Of a stretch of 27,933 nucleotides of DNA, positions 16,215-26,141 are shown in pieces. The stretch's first letter is position 1. Every line of letters begins with the position of its first letter. A program made the position numbers and the translations under genes. This stretch comes from Betaproteobacteria bacterium TMED156 (GTDB taxonomy: Bacteria > Pseudomonadota > Gammaproteobacteria > Burkholderiales > Burkholderiaceae_A), in contig NHHF01000082.1 of the NCBI GenBank assembly GCA_002171155.1, positions 1 through 27,933 on the forward strand, in the 5' to 3' direction. The notes under the pieces are model-generated. The model worked only from the letters and a program-made list of their open reading frames with translations. It was not told the origin of the DNA and ran no database searches.

Positions 16215-18926
16215 ATGAGAAAACAGGAAAGTTCACAACCAAAACAAAAAAAAGTTTTACTACAAGACTATAAGCCTCCTTTCTTTTCGATTGAAGAAAT
16301 TGTTCTAGATTTTTTTTTAAATTTAGAACGAACACAAGTAATTTCAAAATTTTATGTGAGACCCTACCAAGAAAATAAGTTTGATCAGAGGGATTTAGTT
16401 CTTAATGGTAGAAACTTATCACTTTTAAAAATCTCGCTTGATGAGCGACAGCTAGGTGAAGATGAATATATTCTCGATTCCAATTCTTTAACGTTACCAT
16501 CATTCCGTGGTGGAACACTCACAATTGAAACATCAATTAGTCCAGCTGAAAATACTGATCTTGATGGTCTGTACGCCTCTGACGGAGGTTTATATACTCA
16601 GTGCGAGGCAGAGGGATTTAGAAAAATTACTTTTTTCATCGACCGACCTGATGTCCTTGCAAAATATACTGTAAATTTACATGGCTTAAAAAATAAATTC
16701 CCAATATTACTAGCAAATGGAAACTTAATTAAAGAATCATTTAATAAAAGTACTGGAGTTGTTACTAAAACATGGGAAGATCCTTTTCCCAAACCTTGCT
16801 ACTTATTTGCCTTGGTGGCAGCTGATTTATCCTTACATGAGGAGAAATTCCAACTCCCAAGTGGTAGAGAAGTGCTGCTACAATTCTACACAAAAAAACC
16901 AGATATAAAAAAAATTGATCATGCTTTAGATTCGCTTAAATCCGCTATTTTGTGGGATGAAAATCGTAATAATTTGAAACTTGATCTTGAAAGATTTATG
17001 ATCGTAGCTGTCCCTGACTTTAATTCGGGCGCAATGGAAAATAAAGGTCTTAATCTATTCAACACCAAATATGTTTTAGCTGATCAAGATCTTTCTACTG
17101 ATAGAGATTATGAATCTATAACTGCTGTGATTGGTCACGAATATTTTCATAATTGGACTGGTAATAGAATAACATGCAGAGACTGGTTCCAACTCACATT
17201 AAAAGAAGGCTTAACAGTTTTCAGAGAACAAGAATTTGTTGCTGATTTCAGTGGAAATAATTTATCGGGTAACCAAGCACGCATAGCAAAAGCAGTTAAA
17301 CGCATTGAGGACGTACAAATAATCAGAGAAAAACAATTTCCTGAGGACTCCAGTCCAATGGCACACCCTATTAGACCAAATAGTTATTCTGAGATTAGAA
17401 ACTTTTACACTACTACCATTTACGAGAAAGGTGCTGAAGTAATTAGAATGCTACATACTATTTTTGGTGAAATTGGATTTCAAGCAGGCATGCAAAAGTA
17501 TATAGCTAATTTCGATGGATCAGCAGCTACTTGCGAGGATTTCGTGAATTCTATGCTAGAAGCGAATGATAGGCAGGATTTATTTCATATTTTTATGAGA
17601 TGGTATGACTCTAAAGGCACACCAACAATTGATGTAAAGGAAAAATGGGATCCAATTAACAAAATTTTTACTGTTATTTTAGAACAAAAGAATAAAAATG
17701 GATCCATTGAGATAAAACCTCTGCTTATCCCAATAAAATATAAATTTTTAAACTCCGATCAGCTTTCATTTTCTAACAACGAACAATTAATTCTTTTGCA
17801 AGAGTCAAGGAAAACTGTTAACTTTCGATTTCCTGACTCAACAACTAGCCAAAAACCATTCTTATCATTATTTAGAAACTTTTCATCTCCAGTTAATGTT
17901 GTTAGAAATTTATCTACTGATGATATTTTGTTTCAGTTAAAAAAAGATGACGATCCCTTTAATAAGTGGGATGCAGCCCAACAATTATATATCCTATCGT
18001 TAACTGAAAAAAACGACTCTAAGCTCGAAATTTTTACTCATCATCTGACTCAGGCACTGAAGGAAATAATCAATAACAATGAAATTACCGAAGGATTTAA
18101 AGCACTGGTGTTGACCCCCCCTCCTGACAGTTCGATCAGCGAAGCTTTAATAAATAGAAACCAGTTGATAGATCCAGATTTTATTTATAATAGAAAAACA
18201 AATATTTTAAAATCTATTGCCGATTCTCTTAAAGAAGAGCTTTCTTCTATCTATAACTCCACGAGTAAATCGTCAGCAGAGGACGCCTACCTTATTGATC
18301 CTATCTCCATAGGAAAGAGGAAGCTTAAGAATCTTATTCAATTGTGGTTGAGCCAAGTGAATTTTGATTCGGATTGGCAAAAAATTATTATAAATAAATT
18401 TTTTGAGTCAAAAAACATGACTGACCGCATATCCTCGTTAAAATCTATACTCTTAATTGGAAGTGAAAAACGTCATGAAGCTCTGAGTTTTTTTTATGAT
18501 AAATATCAAAATGATCCTATTGCATTAGATAAATGGATCTCGGTACAAATCGAATCAGAGGAATTCTTTTCTTATCAACCAAAAAACACATTATCGACTG
18601 TGAAAGATTTTCTAAATAAAGATTTTTTTACCAGAAAAAATCCCAATAGAATATATGCTGTACTGGGTAGTTTCTTTTTCAAAAATCTCAATGGTTTTCA
18701 TAATATCAATAGTGATGAGAGTTACCAACTGTGGACCCAAGAAATAATATTACTCGACAAACACAATTCCCAACTTGCTGCTCGGTTGTCGAGATCTTTT
18801 GATAATTGGCAAAACTTTGAGGAAAAATACAAATCTAGAATGAAATTATCTTTAGAAAAGGTTCTGGATTCTGCAAAGTCAAATGATGTAATTGATGTCT
18901 GTAGTCGGTTACTAAAAAAAAATTAA
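16215..18926 (+). CDS. pepN: Aminopeptidase N (M1 family)
   Basis: PepN is a cytoplasmic zinc aminopeptidase that removes N-terminal residues from peptides and has a broad role in peptide turnover. The 903-residue protein matches the bacterial family (E. coli 870). Visible catalytic elements are the GAMEN exopeptidase motif at 272-276, HEYFH at 308-312, and E331 19 residues after the second histidine, completing the zinc triad. QCEAEGFRKITFFIDRPDV in the N-terminal domain is typical of the PepN (DUF3458-containing) subtype. RIEDVQIIREKQFPEDSSPM and TIYEKGAEVIRMLH follow the catalytic domain pattern. It lies three bases after maf and ends 7 bases from the convergent dnaE stop, with no terminator hairpin seen. 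Confidence 0.97.
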   Translation: MRKQESSQPKQKKVLLQDYKPPFFSIEEIVLDFFLNLERTQVISKFYVRPYQENKFDQRDLVLNGRNLSLLKISLDERQLGEDEYILDSNSLTLPSFRGGTLTIETSISPAENTDLDGLYASDGGLYTQCEAEGFRKITFFIDRPDVLAKYTVNLHGLKNKFPILLANGNLIKESFNKSTGVVTKTWEDPFPKPCYLFALVAADLSLHEEKFQLPSGREVLLQFYTKKPDIKKIDHALDSLKSAILWDENRNNLKLDLERFMIVAVPDFNSGAMENKGLNLFNTKYVLADQDLSTDRDYESITAVIGHEYFHNWTGNRITCRDWFQLTLKEGLTVFREQEFVADFSGNNLSGNQARIAKAVKRIEDVQIIREKQFPEDSSPMAHPIRPNSYSEIRNFYTTTIYEKGAEVIRMLHTIFGEIGFQAGMQKYIANFDGSAATCEDFVNSMLEANDRQDLFHIFMRWYDSKGTPTIDVKEKWDPINKIFTVILEQKNKNGSIEIKPLLIPIKYKFLNSDQLSFSNNEQLILLQESRKTVNFRFPDSTTSQKPFLSLFRNFSSPVNVVRNLSTDDILFQLKKDDDPFNKWDAAQQLYILSLTEKNDSKLEIFTHHLTQALKEIINNNEITEGFKALVLTPPPDSSISEALINRNQLIDPDFIYNRKTNILKSIADSLKEELSSIYNSTSKSSAEDAYLIDPISIGKRKLKNLIQLWLSQVNFDSDWQKIIINKFFESKNMTDRISSLKSILLIGSEKRHEALSFFYDKYQNDPIALDKWISVQIESEEFFSYQPKNTLSTVKDFLNKDFFTRKNPNRIYAVLGSFFFKNLNGFHNINSDESYQLWTQEIILLDKHNSQLAARLSRSFDNWQNFEEKYKSRMKLSLEKVLDSAKSNDVIDVCSRLLKKN

Positions 18927-18933
18927 ACACTTT

Positions 18934-21900
18934 TTAGTAAACTAGTTCTACGGAATCCAAATAGGGCGAATTTTGTACTTTTTCAAAAATAGTATTATTC
19001 GGTAATAACTTCCATTGATCTGAGAGTTTAAGAACACATTCAGTATTCTCAATTTTTACCTTTATTAGTACTGGTAAACCTCTTCTAGAATTTTCATTAA
19101 GCTCCAAAAAAAGCTGTTTCAATTCATTTAATTGATTTTTTGTTAAACCAACATCATGAGTTTGTTGATTAAGCCCTATTAAAATATTTTTTCCGAATTT
19201 AATTCTCATATCAGTCAGGTCCAAAACATCTTCTGCAATCAATCTCAAACCTCCAGAATAGTCATCATTTTCAACTTGGACCAAAGCTAACAAAAACTCA
19301 TCAACCTTAATATTTTCAGCATAATTATCATACAACTCACCAAAGATAGTAAGGTCAACTTTTTCATTTCCATCGTCTATTTCAACTATGTTTATCGAAC
19401 CTCTTCGAGTTATTTGTTTACGTTTTGAAGAAACAATTCCTCTTATCCAATAGGGCTCAGACTTTGACCTTATTTCCTTGAGAGAAATACTGGATATATT
19501 TTTTGTTTCTTGATCAAATAGATTAAATAAGTGACCCGATAAAAAAAAACCCAAAGCTTCTTTTTCTGCGAGTAATTTTTTCTTTGTGTTCCAGTTTTCA
19601 ACTCCTTCTAAACCATCAAATACGATCTCTTCAAGATTGTTAGAAATATCTTCATCAAAGAGATTCTTCTGACTTAAGTTAGATTCTTTTTGCTCAGCAA
19701 TTTCAATCAACTTTGGAAAAGCTTTTAAATACTCACTTCTTGAAAATGAGCCTTGATCATGAATACAGTCAAAAGCACCAGACTTTATCAGAGATTCAAA
19801 TGCTCTCTTGTTAACAATTTTTCTGTCAACTCTTGTGCAAAAATCAAACAAGTCAACAAATTTCTTCTGCTCTCTCTCTTTTAAAATATTCGAAATTGCA
19901 GCCTCTCCTACTCCTTTGAGTGCCCCGAGACCATACCTGATCGTATCTACAATATTTGTTTCATTAGCATGCAGTTTATTTTTTGTCTCAACTTCACCTT
20001 TTACTGCAGTAAAACCAAAATTTGATACATTTATATTTGGTGGTAGTATTTTCAATCCATTTTGTTTTGCATCTCGAACTAAGAGACTTACTCTGTCAGT
20101 ATCTCCCATTTCTGATGTAAGTGTTGATGCCATAAAAGCAGCTGTGTGATGACACTTCAACCAAGCAGTTTGGTAGGTTACTACAGCGTAAGCTGCAGTA
20201 TGGCTTTTGTTAAACCCATATTCCGCAAACTTCTCCATTAGATCAAATAATCTATTAGCCAGCGAACTGGTATACCCTTTGTTTTTTGCTCCATTTACAA
20301 ATATTTTTCTCTGTTCAGCCATCTCATCCGTTTTCTTTTTTCCCATTGCTCTTCTTAACAAATCAGCACTTCCAAGTGAATATCCAGCAACAATTTGGGC
20401 AATTTGCATTACCTGCTCTTGGTAAACAATCACTCCATAAGTTGGAGCCAAACATTCTTTCAGGTCAGGATGAAAAAATTCAATTTTTTGTTGTCCAAGT
20501 TTTCTTAATATAAAATCGTCCACCATGCCAGAATTAAGAGGCCCTGGACGATATAAGGCAAGCATAGCAATAATATCTTCAAAACAATCTGGTTCAAGTT
20601 TCTGAAGATATCTTCTCATTCCTGCTGATTCGAGTTGAAAAATTGCAATGGTATTAGCATTTTTTAAAAGTTCATAGGTATCTCGGTCATCAAAACTATT
20701 TAGATTCTCAAGTGTTAAATTTTTTTCAGGATCAAGTCTGTTAACTTCAGATACTGCCATTGCGAGCGATGTAAGGTTTCTTAATCCTAAAAAATCAAAT
20801 TTGACTAAACCTCTCAGTTCAATGTCGTCCTTATCAAACATAGATACAATTCCATCATCTCCAGAAATACCCGGAGCCTGATATAGAGGGCAGAAGTCTG
20901 TTAATTTACCAGGAGCAATTAAAACACCACCTGCGTGCATACCAACGTTTCTAACCAAATCTTCTAATGGTTCAGCCAATTTAAGTAATTCCCGAACTTC
21001 TTCTTCTTCTTTTTCTCTCCTGAGTAATTCAGGTTCTTTCTTTCTCGCTTCAACCAATGACAAGGGCTTGTTTTGGACAACAGGAATCAATTTGGATAAT
21101 TGATCACAAAAGTAATAAGGCATCTCCAAAACGCGGCCAACATCCCTTATGACTGCTCTTGATGCCATGGTTCCAAAGGTAACTATTTGACTGACTGCCT
21201 CTCGACCGTATTTATCTCTTACATAATCAATTACTAATTGACGTTTATCTTGACAAAAATCAATATCAAAATCAGGCATTGATACTCTTTCTGGGTTCAA
21301 AAATCTTTCAAACAAAAGTGAGTAAGGTAAAGGATCTAAATCGGTGATTCCAAGACAATAAGCAACCAAAGAACCTGCACCTGAACCTCTTCCGGGACCC
21401 ACAGGCACATTATTTGATTTTGCCCAGTTAATAAAGTCTGAAACGATCAAAAAGTAACTTGCATAACCCATATCAATAATTATTTTGCATTCATGGTCTA
21501 ATCTTTTTTTATAAAGATCATATTTTGAATTTTTTAAGGAAGATTTTTGAACAATTCCTTTTAATCTGAAATCTAGACCATTACTCGCTTGAAATAATAA
21601 GTCATCTTCTAGAGAATTTCCTCCGGCCAAAGAAAAATTTGGAAGTTTAGTCACTCCAGTTTCTAACTCCAAATTACATCTTTTTGCAATTTCAACAGTA
21701 TTTACAATAGCTCCTGGAAAATCATGGAACAAAGATATCATTTCTTTGGTATTTAGAAAATATTGTTTGGATGTAAAGTCATTCCTGTTTTCCGAATTTC
21801 TTAAAATATCACCATCTGCAATGCAGACCCTGGCTTGGTGAGCATGAAAATCCTGCTGATTAATAAACTGAATTGGATGAGTGGCGACTACTGGAATATT

Positions 21901-22509
21901 ATGCTCATGAGAAATTTCTAAAATTTTATCTATATATCGTTCTTCCCCATCAAAACCGGCGCGATGAATCTCTAGATAAAAATCATCGTTAAAAGTTTTT
22001 TTATATTTTGAAACCAACGAATTTACCTGATTTTCAAATCCAGGTGCACCTCTTAAAATTTTTTGTCCTATTTCCCCGAAAATACCCCCAGAAAGACAAA
22101 TTAAGTCGTCCGACATCTTACCACCTAAAAGAGTATCAACTTCTATCAACCATTCAAATTTTAATTCTGACCTTGACTTTAAAGTATTAGATAACCATGC
22201 CCTTGAAATCAACCTGCATAATTTTTTGTATCCTGAAGTTGTTTTACACAAAAACAAAACTCTACATGCATTATCATTAGGATCATTACTTTTAATCCAC
22301 ATATCAACTCCCAAAATGGGTTTGATACCTTTTTTTCTGGCACTTCTATAAAATTTAAGGAAAGCAAATGTATTACCTAAATCTGTTATACCAAGAGCTG
22401 ACTGACCATCCGTATATGCTTTATCGATAACTTTTGGAATTTTAACTATGCTATCTGAAATTGAGTATTCAGAATGCATCCTCAAGTGAACAAATTCGAC
22501 TTCTTTCAT
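18934..22509 (-). CDS. dnaE: DNA polymerase III alpha subunit
   Basis: DnaE is the replicative polymerase. With the ATG at 22509 the product has 1191 residues (E. coli 1160). An upstream TTG at 22515 would add two residues but gives no better N-terminus. In order: an N-terminal PHP domain (FVHLRMHSEYS, then ALGITDLGN); the palm with the PVGPGRGSGAGSLVAYCLGI loop; the catalytic aspartates in PDFDIDF (about 412-418) and in KFDFLGL (D572); fingers motifs LYRPGPLNSGM, VYQEQVMQIAQ, LRRAMGKKK and GFNKSHTAAYAVVTYQTAWLK; then tandem helix-hairpin-helix (GLGALKGVGEAAI) and OB-fold (WIRGIVSSKRK) regions. The N-terminal wording resembles betaproteobacterial DnaE. It is divergent from the GT39 gene across 26 bases. 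Confidence 0.97.
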   Translation of the reverse strand: MKEVEFVHLRMHSEYSISDSIVKIPKVIDKAYTDGQSALGITDLGNTFAFLKFYRSARKKGIKPILGVDMWIKSNDPNDNACRVLFLCKTTSGYKKLCRLISRAWLSNTLKSRSELKFEWLIEVDTLLGGKMSDDLICLSGGIFGEIGQKILRGAPGFENQVNSLVSKYKKTFNDDFYLEIHRAGFDGEERYIDKILEISHEHNIPVVATHPIQFINQQDFHAHQARVCIADGDILRNSENRNDFTSKQYFLNTKEMISLFHDFPGAIVNTVEIAKRCNLELETGVTKLPNFSLAGGNSLEDDLLFQASNGLDFRLKGIVQKSSLKNSKYDLYKKRLDHECKIIIDMGYASYFLIVSDFINWAKSNNVPVGPGRGSGAGSLVAYCLGITDLDPLPYSLLFERFLNPERVSMPDFDIDFCQDKRQLVIDYVRDKYGREAVSQIVTFGTMASRAVIRDVGRVLEMPYYFCDQLSKLIPVVQNKPLSLVEARKKEPELLRREKEEEEVRELLKLAEPLEDLVRNVGMHAGGVLIAPGKLTDFCPLYQAPGISGDDGIVSMFDKDDIELRGLVKFDFLGLRNLTSLAMAVSEVNRLDPEKNLTLENLNSFDDRDTYELLKNANTIAIFQLESAGMRRYLQKLEPDCFEDIIAMLALYRPGPLNSGMVDDFILRKLGQQKIEFFHPDLKECLAPTYGVIVYQEQVMQIAQIVAGYSLGSADLLRRAMGKKKTDEMAEQRKIFVNGAKNKGYTSSLANRLFDLMEKFAEYGFNKSHTAAYAVVTYQTAWLKCHHTAAFMASTLTSEMGDTDRVSLLVRDAKQNGLKILPPNINVSNFGFTAVKGEVETKNKLHANETNIVDTIRYGLGALKGVGEAAISNILKEREQKKFVDLFDFCTRVDRKIVNKRAFESLIKSGAFDCIHDQGSFSRSEYLKAFPKLIEIAEQKESNLSQKNLFDEDISNNLEEIVFDGLEGVENWNTKKKLLAEKEALGFFLSGHLFNLFDQETKNISSISLKEIRSKSEPYWIRGIVSSKRKQITRRGSINIVEIDDGNEKVDLTIFGELYDNYAENIKVDEFLLALVQVENDDYSGGLRLIAEDVLDLTDMRIKFGKNILIGLNQQTHDVGLTKNQLNELKQLFLELNENSRRGLPVLIKVKIENTECVLKLSDQWKLLPNNTIFEKVQNSPYLDSVELVY

Positions 22510-22535
22510 TATCAAATAACTCTTATTAATAATTA

Positions 22536-24113
22536 ATGATTAGTAATTTAAACAAAATTTTAAACAAAAAAGTTTTTTTCATTTTACTATTTTGCTTCTT
22601 TTTTTTAATTCTTTGTACAAAGTATTTTGCGATTCATTTACATTTCTTTTTAGGAGGTCTCCCATTATCAATTGATGAGGCTCAATATTTCTCCTGGTCT
22701 CAAGAATTAGACTTTGGTTATTTCTCAAAACCTCCTTTTATTGCATGGGTACTAAATCTTAATACATTTTTTTTGGGTAGTAACTATGGGGTGGAAGTCC
22801 GAAATTTACAGCCATTAGCATTTGCTTTTTCATCAATTTTTGTAGGGTTTTCTGCTTTTGAAATAACAAAGAGAACTTCAACTTCGTTATGGGCTGTATT
22901 TTTGTTTTTTCTTCTACCAGTAAGCTCCTTCTACAGTCAATTTGCAACTACTGATGCTTGGTTGCTATTTTTTTGGTCAACCTCCCTGTATTTTTTTATC
23001 AAGGCTATTAAAACTGATAACACTGTTTGGTGGGTTGTATGTGGCATTGCTGTAGGCCTGGGCTTACTGACAAAATATTCTATGTCATTTTTCTTAATTT
23101 CATCATTTCTTTTTCTTTATTCTAGGAGAAGGGTTTTTTATAAAAAACCTTGGATAAGTTTTTTGGTTTCCTTAGTGATTTTTTCGCCAAATATTTTTTG
23201 GAATATTAAACAAAAATTTCCCACTTTAAAACATCATGCTGAAATGACTAATGTTAACAATAGCTTATTGTTTGATTTACAGTCTTTAATGGAGTTTTTT
23301 TTAGGTCAGTTTATCGTTTTTGGTCCTTTAATATTTTTTCTTTTTTTATGTGTTAGCACTTATACACTGGTGCAAAGTCTCCTCCCAAAGAAAGATATTA
23401 AAGAGCAAGATTTTTACCCAACTTATTTTGTTCTGCCTATCTTCTTCAGTTGGCCTCTACTTATTTCAATCCTTCTTTTGAGTTTTTTTGGAGAAACAGA
23501 AATAAATTGGGCGGCACCAGCAGGAATTGGAATCTGTTTAACAATAACTTCTTTCATTAATCAATATCGATTCAAAAACAATGAAACAATTTGTAAGATT
23601 TTCAAATTCATCTTTTCACTCTCTATACTAATTCATTTGGTTTTCTTAATTTGCTTTATTTCAGGTCCTAAACTTTTCAAATACTCAAAATTTGACAATA
23701 ATCCAAATATTAATCCTTATCTTCAAGTTAGTGGTTATGAGTGCTTGGTAGATAAAGTTAATGGACTTATCCAAAACCAAAATAATTTAATTTTAGTAGC
23801 AGATGACAGAGGTATCTTAGCTAATTTAGCTAACATAAAATCAAACAGTAAGTTAAGAAGCTGGAAAAAAAGTACACACAATAGGCACCATTGGGATTTA
23901 AAATATCCTCTTCTTAAGAAAGATTTTGATAAAAATTTATTATTAATTAAAAAAATAAGTTCGTTAGAACTTAATAAAATTGACGAATTAACTAAAGAAT
24001 TGCGTTTACATTTCGACAATATCAAGAAAATTGATGACCCTGAACTAGATAATATAATTTTGCAAGGTAAAAAAAATCAACATGTTGTCTTGTTTTGGGT
24101 AAATAAAAAATAG
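22536..24113 (+). CDS. GT39/ArnT-like membrane glycosyltransferase
   Basis: This 525-residue polytopic inner-membrane protein has a first helix at about 12-35, then a periplasmic loop with the catalytic-type acidic pair in DEAQYFSWSQ (D47, E48) and GYFSKPPFIAW (61-71), the hallmark of the PMT_2/ArnT superfamily. Ten or so further hydrophobic segments follow (through about residue 380), and a hydrophilic C-terminal domain of about 140 residues, with RHHWDLKYP, probably faces the periplasm. Such GT-C enzymes take sugar from a polyprenyl-phosphate carrier and attach it to lipid A, core or protein. The acceptor and sugar are unknown. The next gene encodes a GT2 of the type that makes such carriers, 12 bases downstream. 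Candidate relatives are ArnT and the rhizobial Rgt galacturonosyltransferases. Confidence 0.85.
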   Translation: MISNLNKILNKKVFFILLFCFFFLILCTKYFAIHLHFFLGGLPLSIDEAQYFSWSQELDFGYFSKPPFIAWVLNLNTFFLGSNYGVEVRNLQPLAFAFSSIFVGFSAFEITKRTSTSLWAVFLFFLLPVSSFYSQFATTDAWLLFFWSTSLYFFIKAIKTDNTVWWVVCGIAVGLGLLTKYSMSFFLISSFLFLYSRRRVFYKKPWISFLVSLVIFSPNIFWNIKQKFPTLKHHAEMTNVNNSLLFDLQSLMEFFLGQFIVFGPLIFFLFLCVSTYTLVQSLLPKKDIKEQDFYPTYFVLPIFFSWPLLISILLLSFFGETEINWAAPAGIGICLTITSFINQYRFKNNETICKIFKFIFSLSILIHLVFLICFISGPKLFKYSKFDNNPNINPYLQVSGYECLVDKVNGLIQNQNNLILVADDRGILANLANIKSNSKLRSWKKSTHNRHHWDLKYPLLKKDFDKNLLLIKKISSLELNKIDELTKELRLHFDNIKKIDDPELDNIILQGKKNQHVVLFWVNKK

Positions 24114-24125
24114 GTTGGCTAATAT

Positions 24126-25091
24126 ATGACCAAAAAATTATCACTTGTTATTCCAATCTTCAATGAAGAAAATGCAATTGCTTCATTAGTTGATAAATTA
24201 AACTTTGCTCTTAATGAAAAATACTCTAACAATTTTGAAGTGATCTTGGTTGATGACGGATCAATTGACAATACTAGTGAAGTTTTGTCTGAAATCGAAA
24301 AATCATATTATTGGCTAAAAACAATCACATTAGCTAGAAATTATGGTCAGTCAACTGCCTTACAAGCTGGATTTGATTTTTCTAAAGGTGAGATCATAGT
24401 AACTATGGACGGAGATCTTCAAAACGAGCCTGCAGATGTTCCCAGGTTGATTGATCTGTTGGAAGAAAATCCTGATGTTGATGTTATTTCTGGCTGGCGA
24501 AAAAACAGACAAGATGCAGCTATTACCAGAAAAATCCCCTCTAAAATTGCAAATAGTATTATCTCTTTAGTCACTGGCGTGAAACTACATGACTATGGAT
24601 GTTCTCTAAAAGTTTACAGAAGTAAGATAATTAAAAATTTACGATTATATGGAGAAATGCATAGATTTATACCTGCCATAGCGTCAGAAGTTGGTGCCAA
24701 AATTATTGAGATCCCTGTTGTCCATCATCCTAGGAAGACCGGAGTATCAAAATATGGTATTGACAGAACTGTGAGAGTTTTACTTGATCTTGTCTGGATT
24801 AAATTTTCACGAAAATTTATGCACAGGCCAATTCATGCTTTTGGTGGAATAGCTTTAATTATGCTATTGATTGGCTTATTTATTTTTGCATGGTTGTTTT
24901 TCGATAAATTTCTTTTTGGAAATGATATTGGTGGGAGACCATTACTAATTCTTGGGCTTCTTCTTACTTTGATTGGAACTCAACTACTTGCCGTTGGTTT
25001 AATAGGTGAAATACTAACTCGAATCTATCATGAACCACTTGGAAGACAACAATATTTAGTTAAAAAAACTAACTTCAAAATACAAGATTGA
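24126..25091 (+). CDS. GT2 polyprenyl-phosphate glycosyltransferase (DPM1/ArnC/RgtE type)
   Basis: This 321-residue protein has an N-terminal GT-A domain with VIPIFNEENAI, LVDDGSIDNT (D43, D44), and the metal-binding VTMDGDLQNEP (D95, D97). It is followed by DYGCSLKVYR, YGEMHRFIPAIA and HHPRKTGVSKYGIDRT. Two C-terminal membrane helices (about 239-260 and 273-296) anchor it in the inner membrane. This architecture belongs to enzymes that move a sugar from a nucleotide donor to undecaprenyl or dodecaprenyl phosphate. ArnC (4-formamido-arabinose), RgtE (galacturonate), GtrB (glucose) and mannose-phosphate synthases share these motifs, so the sugar is undetermined. Position between a GT39 and a flippase-like protein, ending in a TGATG overlap with the latter, supports a three-gene lipid-linked sugar module. 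Confidence 0.87.
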   Translation: MTKKLSLVIPIFNEENAIASLVDKLNFALNEKYSNNFEVILVDDGSIDNTSEVLSEIEKSYYWLKTITLARNYGQSTALQAGFDFSKGEIIVTMDGDLQNEPADVPRLIDLLEENPDVDVISGWRKNRQDAAITRKIPSKIANSIISLVTGVKLHDYGCSLKVYRSKIIKNLRLYGEMHRFIPAIASEVGAKIIEIPVVHHPRKTGVSKYGIDRTVRVLLDLVWIKFSRKFMHRPIHAFGGIALIMLLIGLFIFAWLFFDKFLFGNDIGGRPLLILGLLLTLIGTQLLAVGLIGEILTRIYHEPLGRQQYLVKKTNFKIQD

Positions 25092-26098
25092 TGGATTATA
25101 AAAAAATTCTTCGATTTTTCTTTGGAACCACCTTATTAATTTTTTTATTTTCTCTTCTTGATTTGCAGCTCTTGTCAGATACTTTAAAAAGTGTTGATGA
25201 GAGAGTTTATGTTGTTTCTATAGTATTGTGTCTTATGGGGAATTTATTTTGTGCAATTCGATGGATTTCTCTATGCCAGAGTTTCAAATTTAACATACCA
25301 AAAAAAACTTTTGTTTTTATATACTTTGAATCAATAGCAGCTAATTGTATTTTGCCAGGTGGTATTCTTGGTGGGGACGTTTGGAGAACAAGTAGAATAA
25401 TAAGTGAAAGCAAAAAGCACGGGAAAAACTCGGATTCATTTGGAAAAATTTCAAAAAAAAATCAAATCGCACTTATAAGTTTATCTGTTTTTGCTGACCG
25501 TGCTCACGGGTTTTGGTTACTTTGTTTTATTGGAATTTGCTCCTTTTCTGTGCTTCTAATTGATAAACATAATAAATATTTAAAAAATATTTTTGTAGAT
25601 CCTTCTAATATAAACCAGTTATTTTTTTATGCGATTGGCCTTTTATTAATACTAATTTTTCCAGTATTAATCTATTTCCTATATACAAAATTAAAGAGAG
25701 GAAACATTAAAAATAAATTCTTTCATCTTAATAATTACATAATAGCAAACTATATATTTGAACTTATACCTCTATCGATAAACAAAAAATTACTCTTCTT
25801 CTCTTTGCTTTCTCAGCTTTTTTTTGGATTTGCTTTCTGGGTTTGTCTACATTCTGTAGGGATAGAAATTAATATTTTGTACATCCTATTCGTTGTTCCT
25901 GGTATTTTTCTTTTTGGTATTTTGCCAATTTCTATCGGGGGGTTCGGTCCTAGAGAAGCCGGTGCATTAATTTTCATTGCCTTATATGGTGTAAATAATG
26001 AACATATTTTTGCAAGTTCAATACTATTTGGACTAACTTCAACTATCATAGGTTTACTTACTATATTATTATCAGTGGTTTTTCAGATAAGAAAATAA
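25091..26098 (+). CDS. Flippase-like integral membrane protein (LPG_synthase_TM/AglD family)
   Basis: This 335-residue protein has about eight membrane helices and belongs to the YbhN/AglD-like family, whose domain is named after lysylphosphatidylglycerol synthase. Recognisable landmarks are RWISLCQSF, the ESIAANCILPGGILGGDVWRTSRI segment, VFADRAHGFWLL, and ILPISIGGFGPREAGALIFIALYGV near the end. The soluble lysyltransferase domain of MprF is absent, so it should not be called MprF. Family members next to polyprenyl-phosphate glycosyltransferases are often suspected flippases or accessory factors, but activity is poorly established. I place the start at the ATG (25091) that overlaps the GT2 stop as TGATG; a TTG one codon earlier is possible. 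Residues 110-125 form a charged loop rich in Ser and Lys. Confidence 0.82.
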   Translation: MDYKKILRFFFGTTLLIFLFSLLDLQLLSDTLKSVDERVYVVSIVLCLMGNLFCAIRWISLCQSFKFNIPKKTFVFIYFESIAANCILPGGILGGDVWRTSRIISESKKHGKNSDSFGKISKKNQIALISLSVFADRAHGFWLLCFIGICSFSVLLIDKHNKYLKNIFVDPSNINQLFFYAIGLLLILIFPVLIYFLYTKLKRGNIKNKFFHLNNYIIANYIFELIPLSINKKLLFFSLLSQLFFGFAFWVCLHSVGIEINILYILFVVPGIFLFGILPISIGGFGPREAGALIFIALYGVNNEHIFASSILFGLTSTIIGLLTILLSVVFQIRK

Positions 26099-26131
26099 TT
26101 TTGTTCTAACCATTAAATAGTTATTAGAGAT

Positions 26132-26137
26132 AGGTGA
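26132..26137 (+). promoter_or_regulatory. Shine-Dalgarno site of the outer-membrane barrel gene
   Basis: AGGTGA ends four bases before the ATG at 26142. It is among the strongest ribosome sites in the window and confirms the start that yields the signal peptide, despite the unusually long N-terminal polar region. Confidence 0.6.
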
Positions 26138-26141
26138 ACAT

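Noticed and set aside
18934..22515. dnaE starting at TTG 22515
   Set aside because: The ATG two codons later gives the typical short N-terminus before FVHLRMHSEYS and needs no rare start.
12321..22515. Open frames of about 60-113 codons antisense to the FAD dehydrogenase, efp, pepN and dnaE genes
   Set aside because: They are mirror frames of clearly coding genes, show no family motifs and have no ribosome sites.
22536..25091. Naming the pair arnT and arnC
   Set aside because: The motifs are shared by several GT39/GT2 families and no arnA, arnB or arnD is in the window, so a 4-amino-arabinose role is unsupported.
25091..26098. Calling the membrane protein MprF or lysylphosphatidylglycerol synthase
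   Set aside because: Only the membrane domain is present; the C-terminal soluble lysyltransferase domain that defines MprF is missing.
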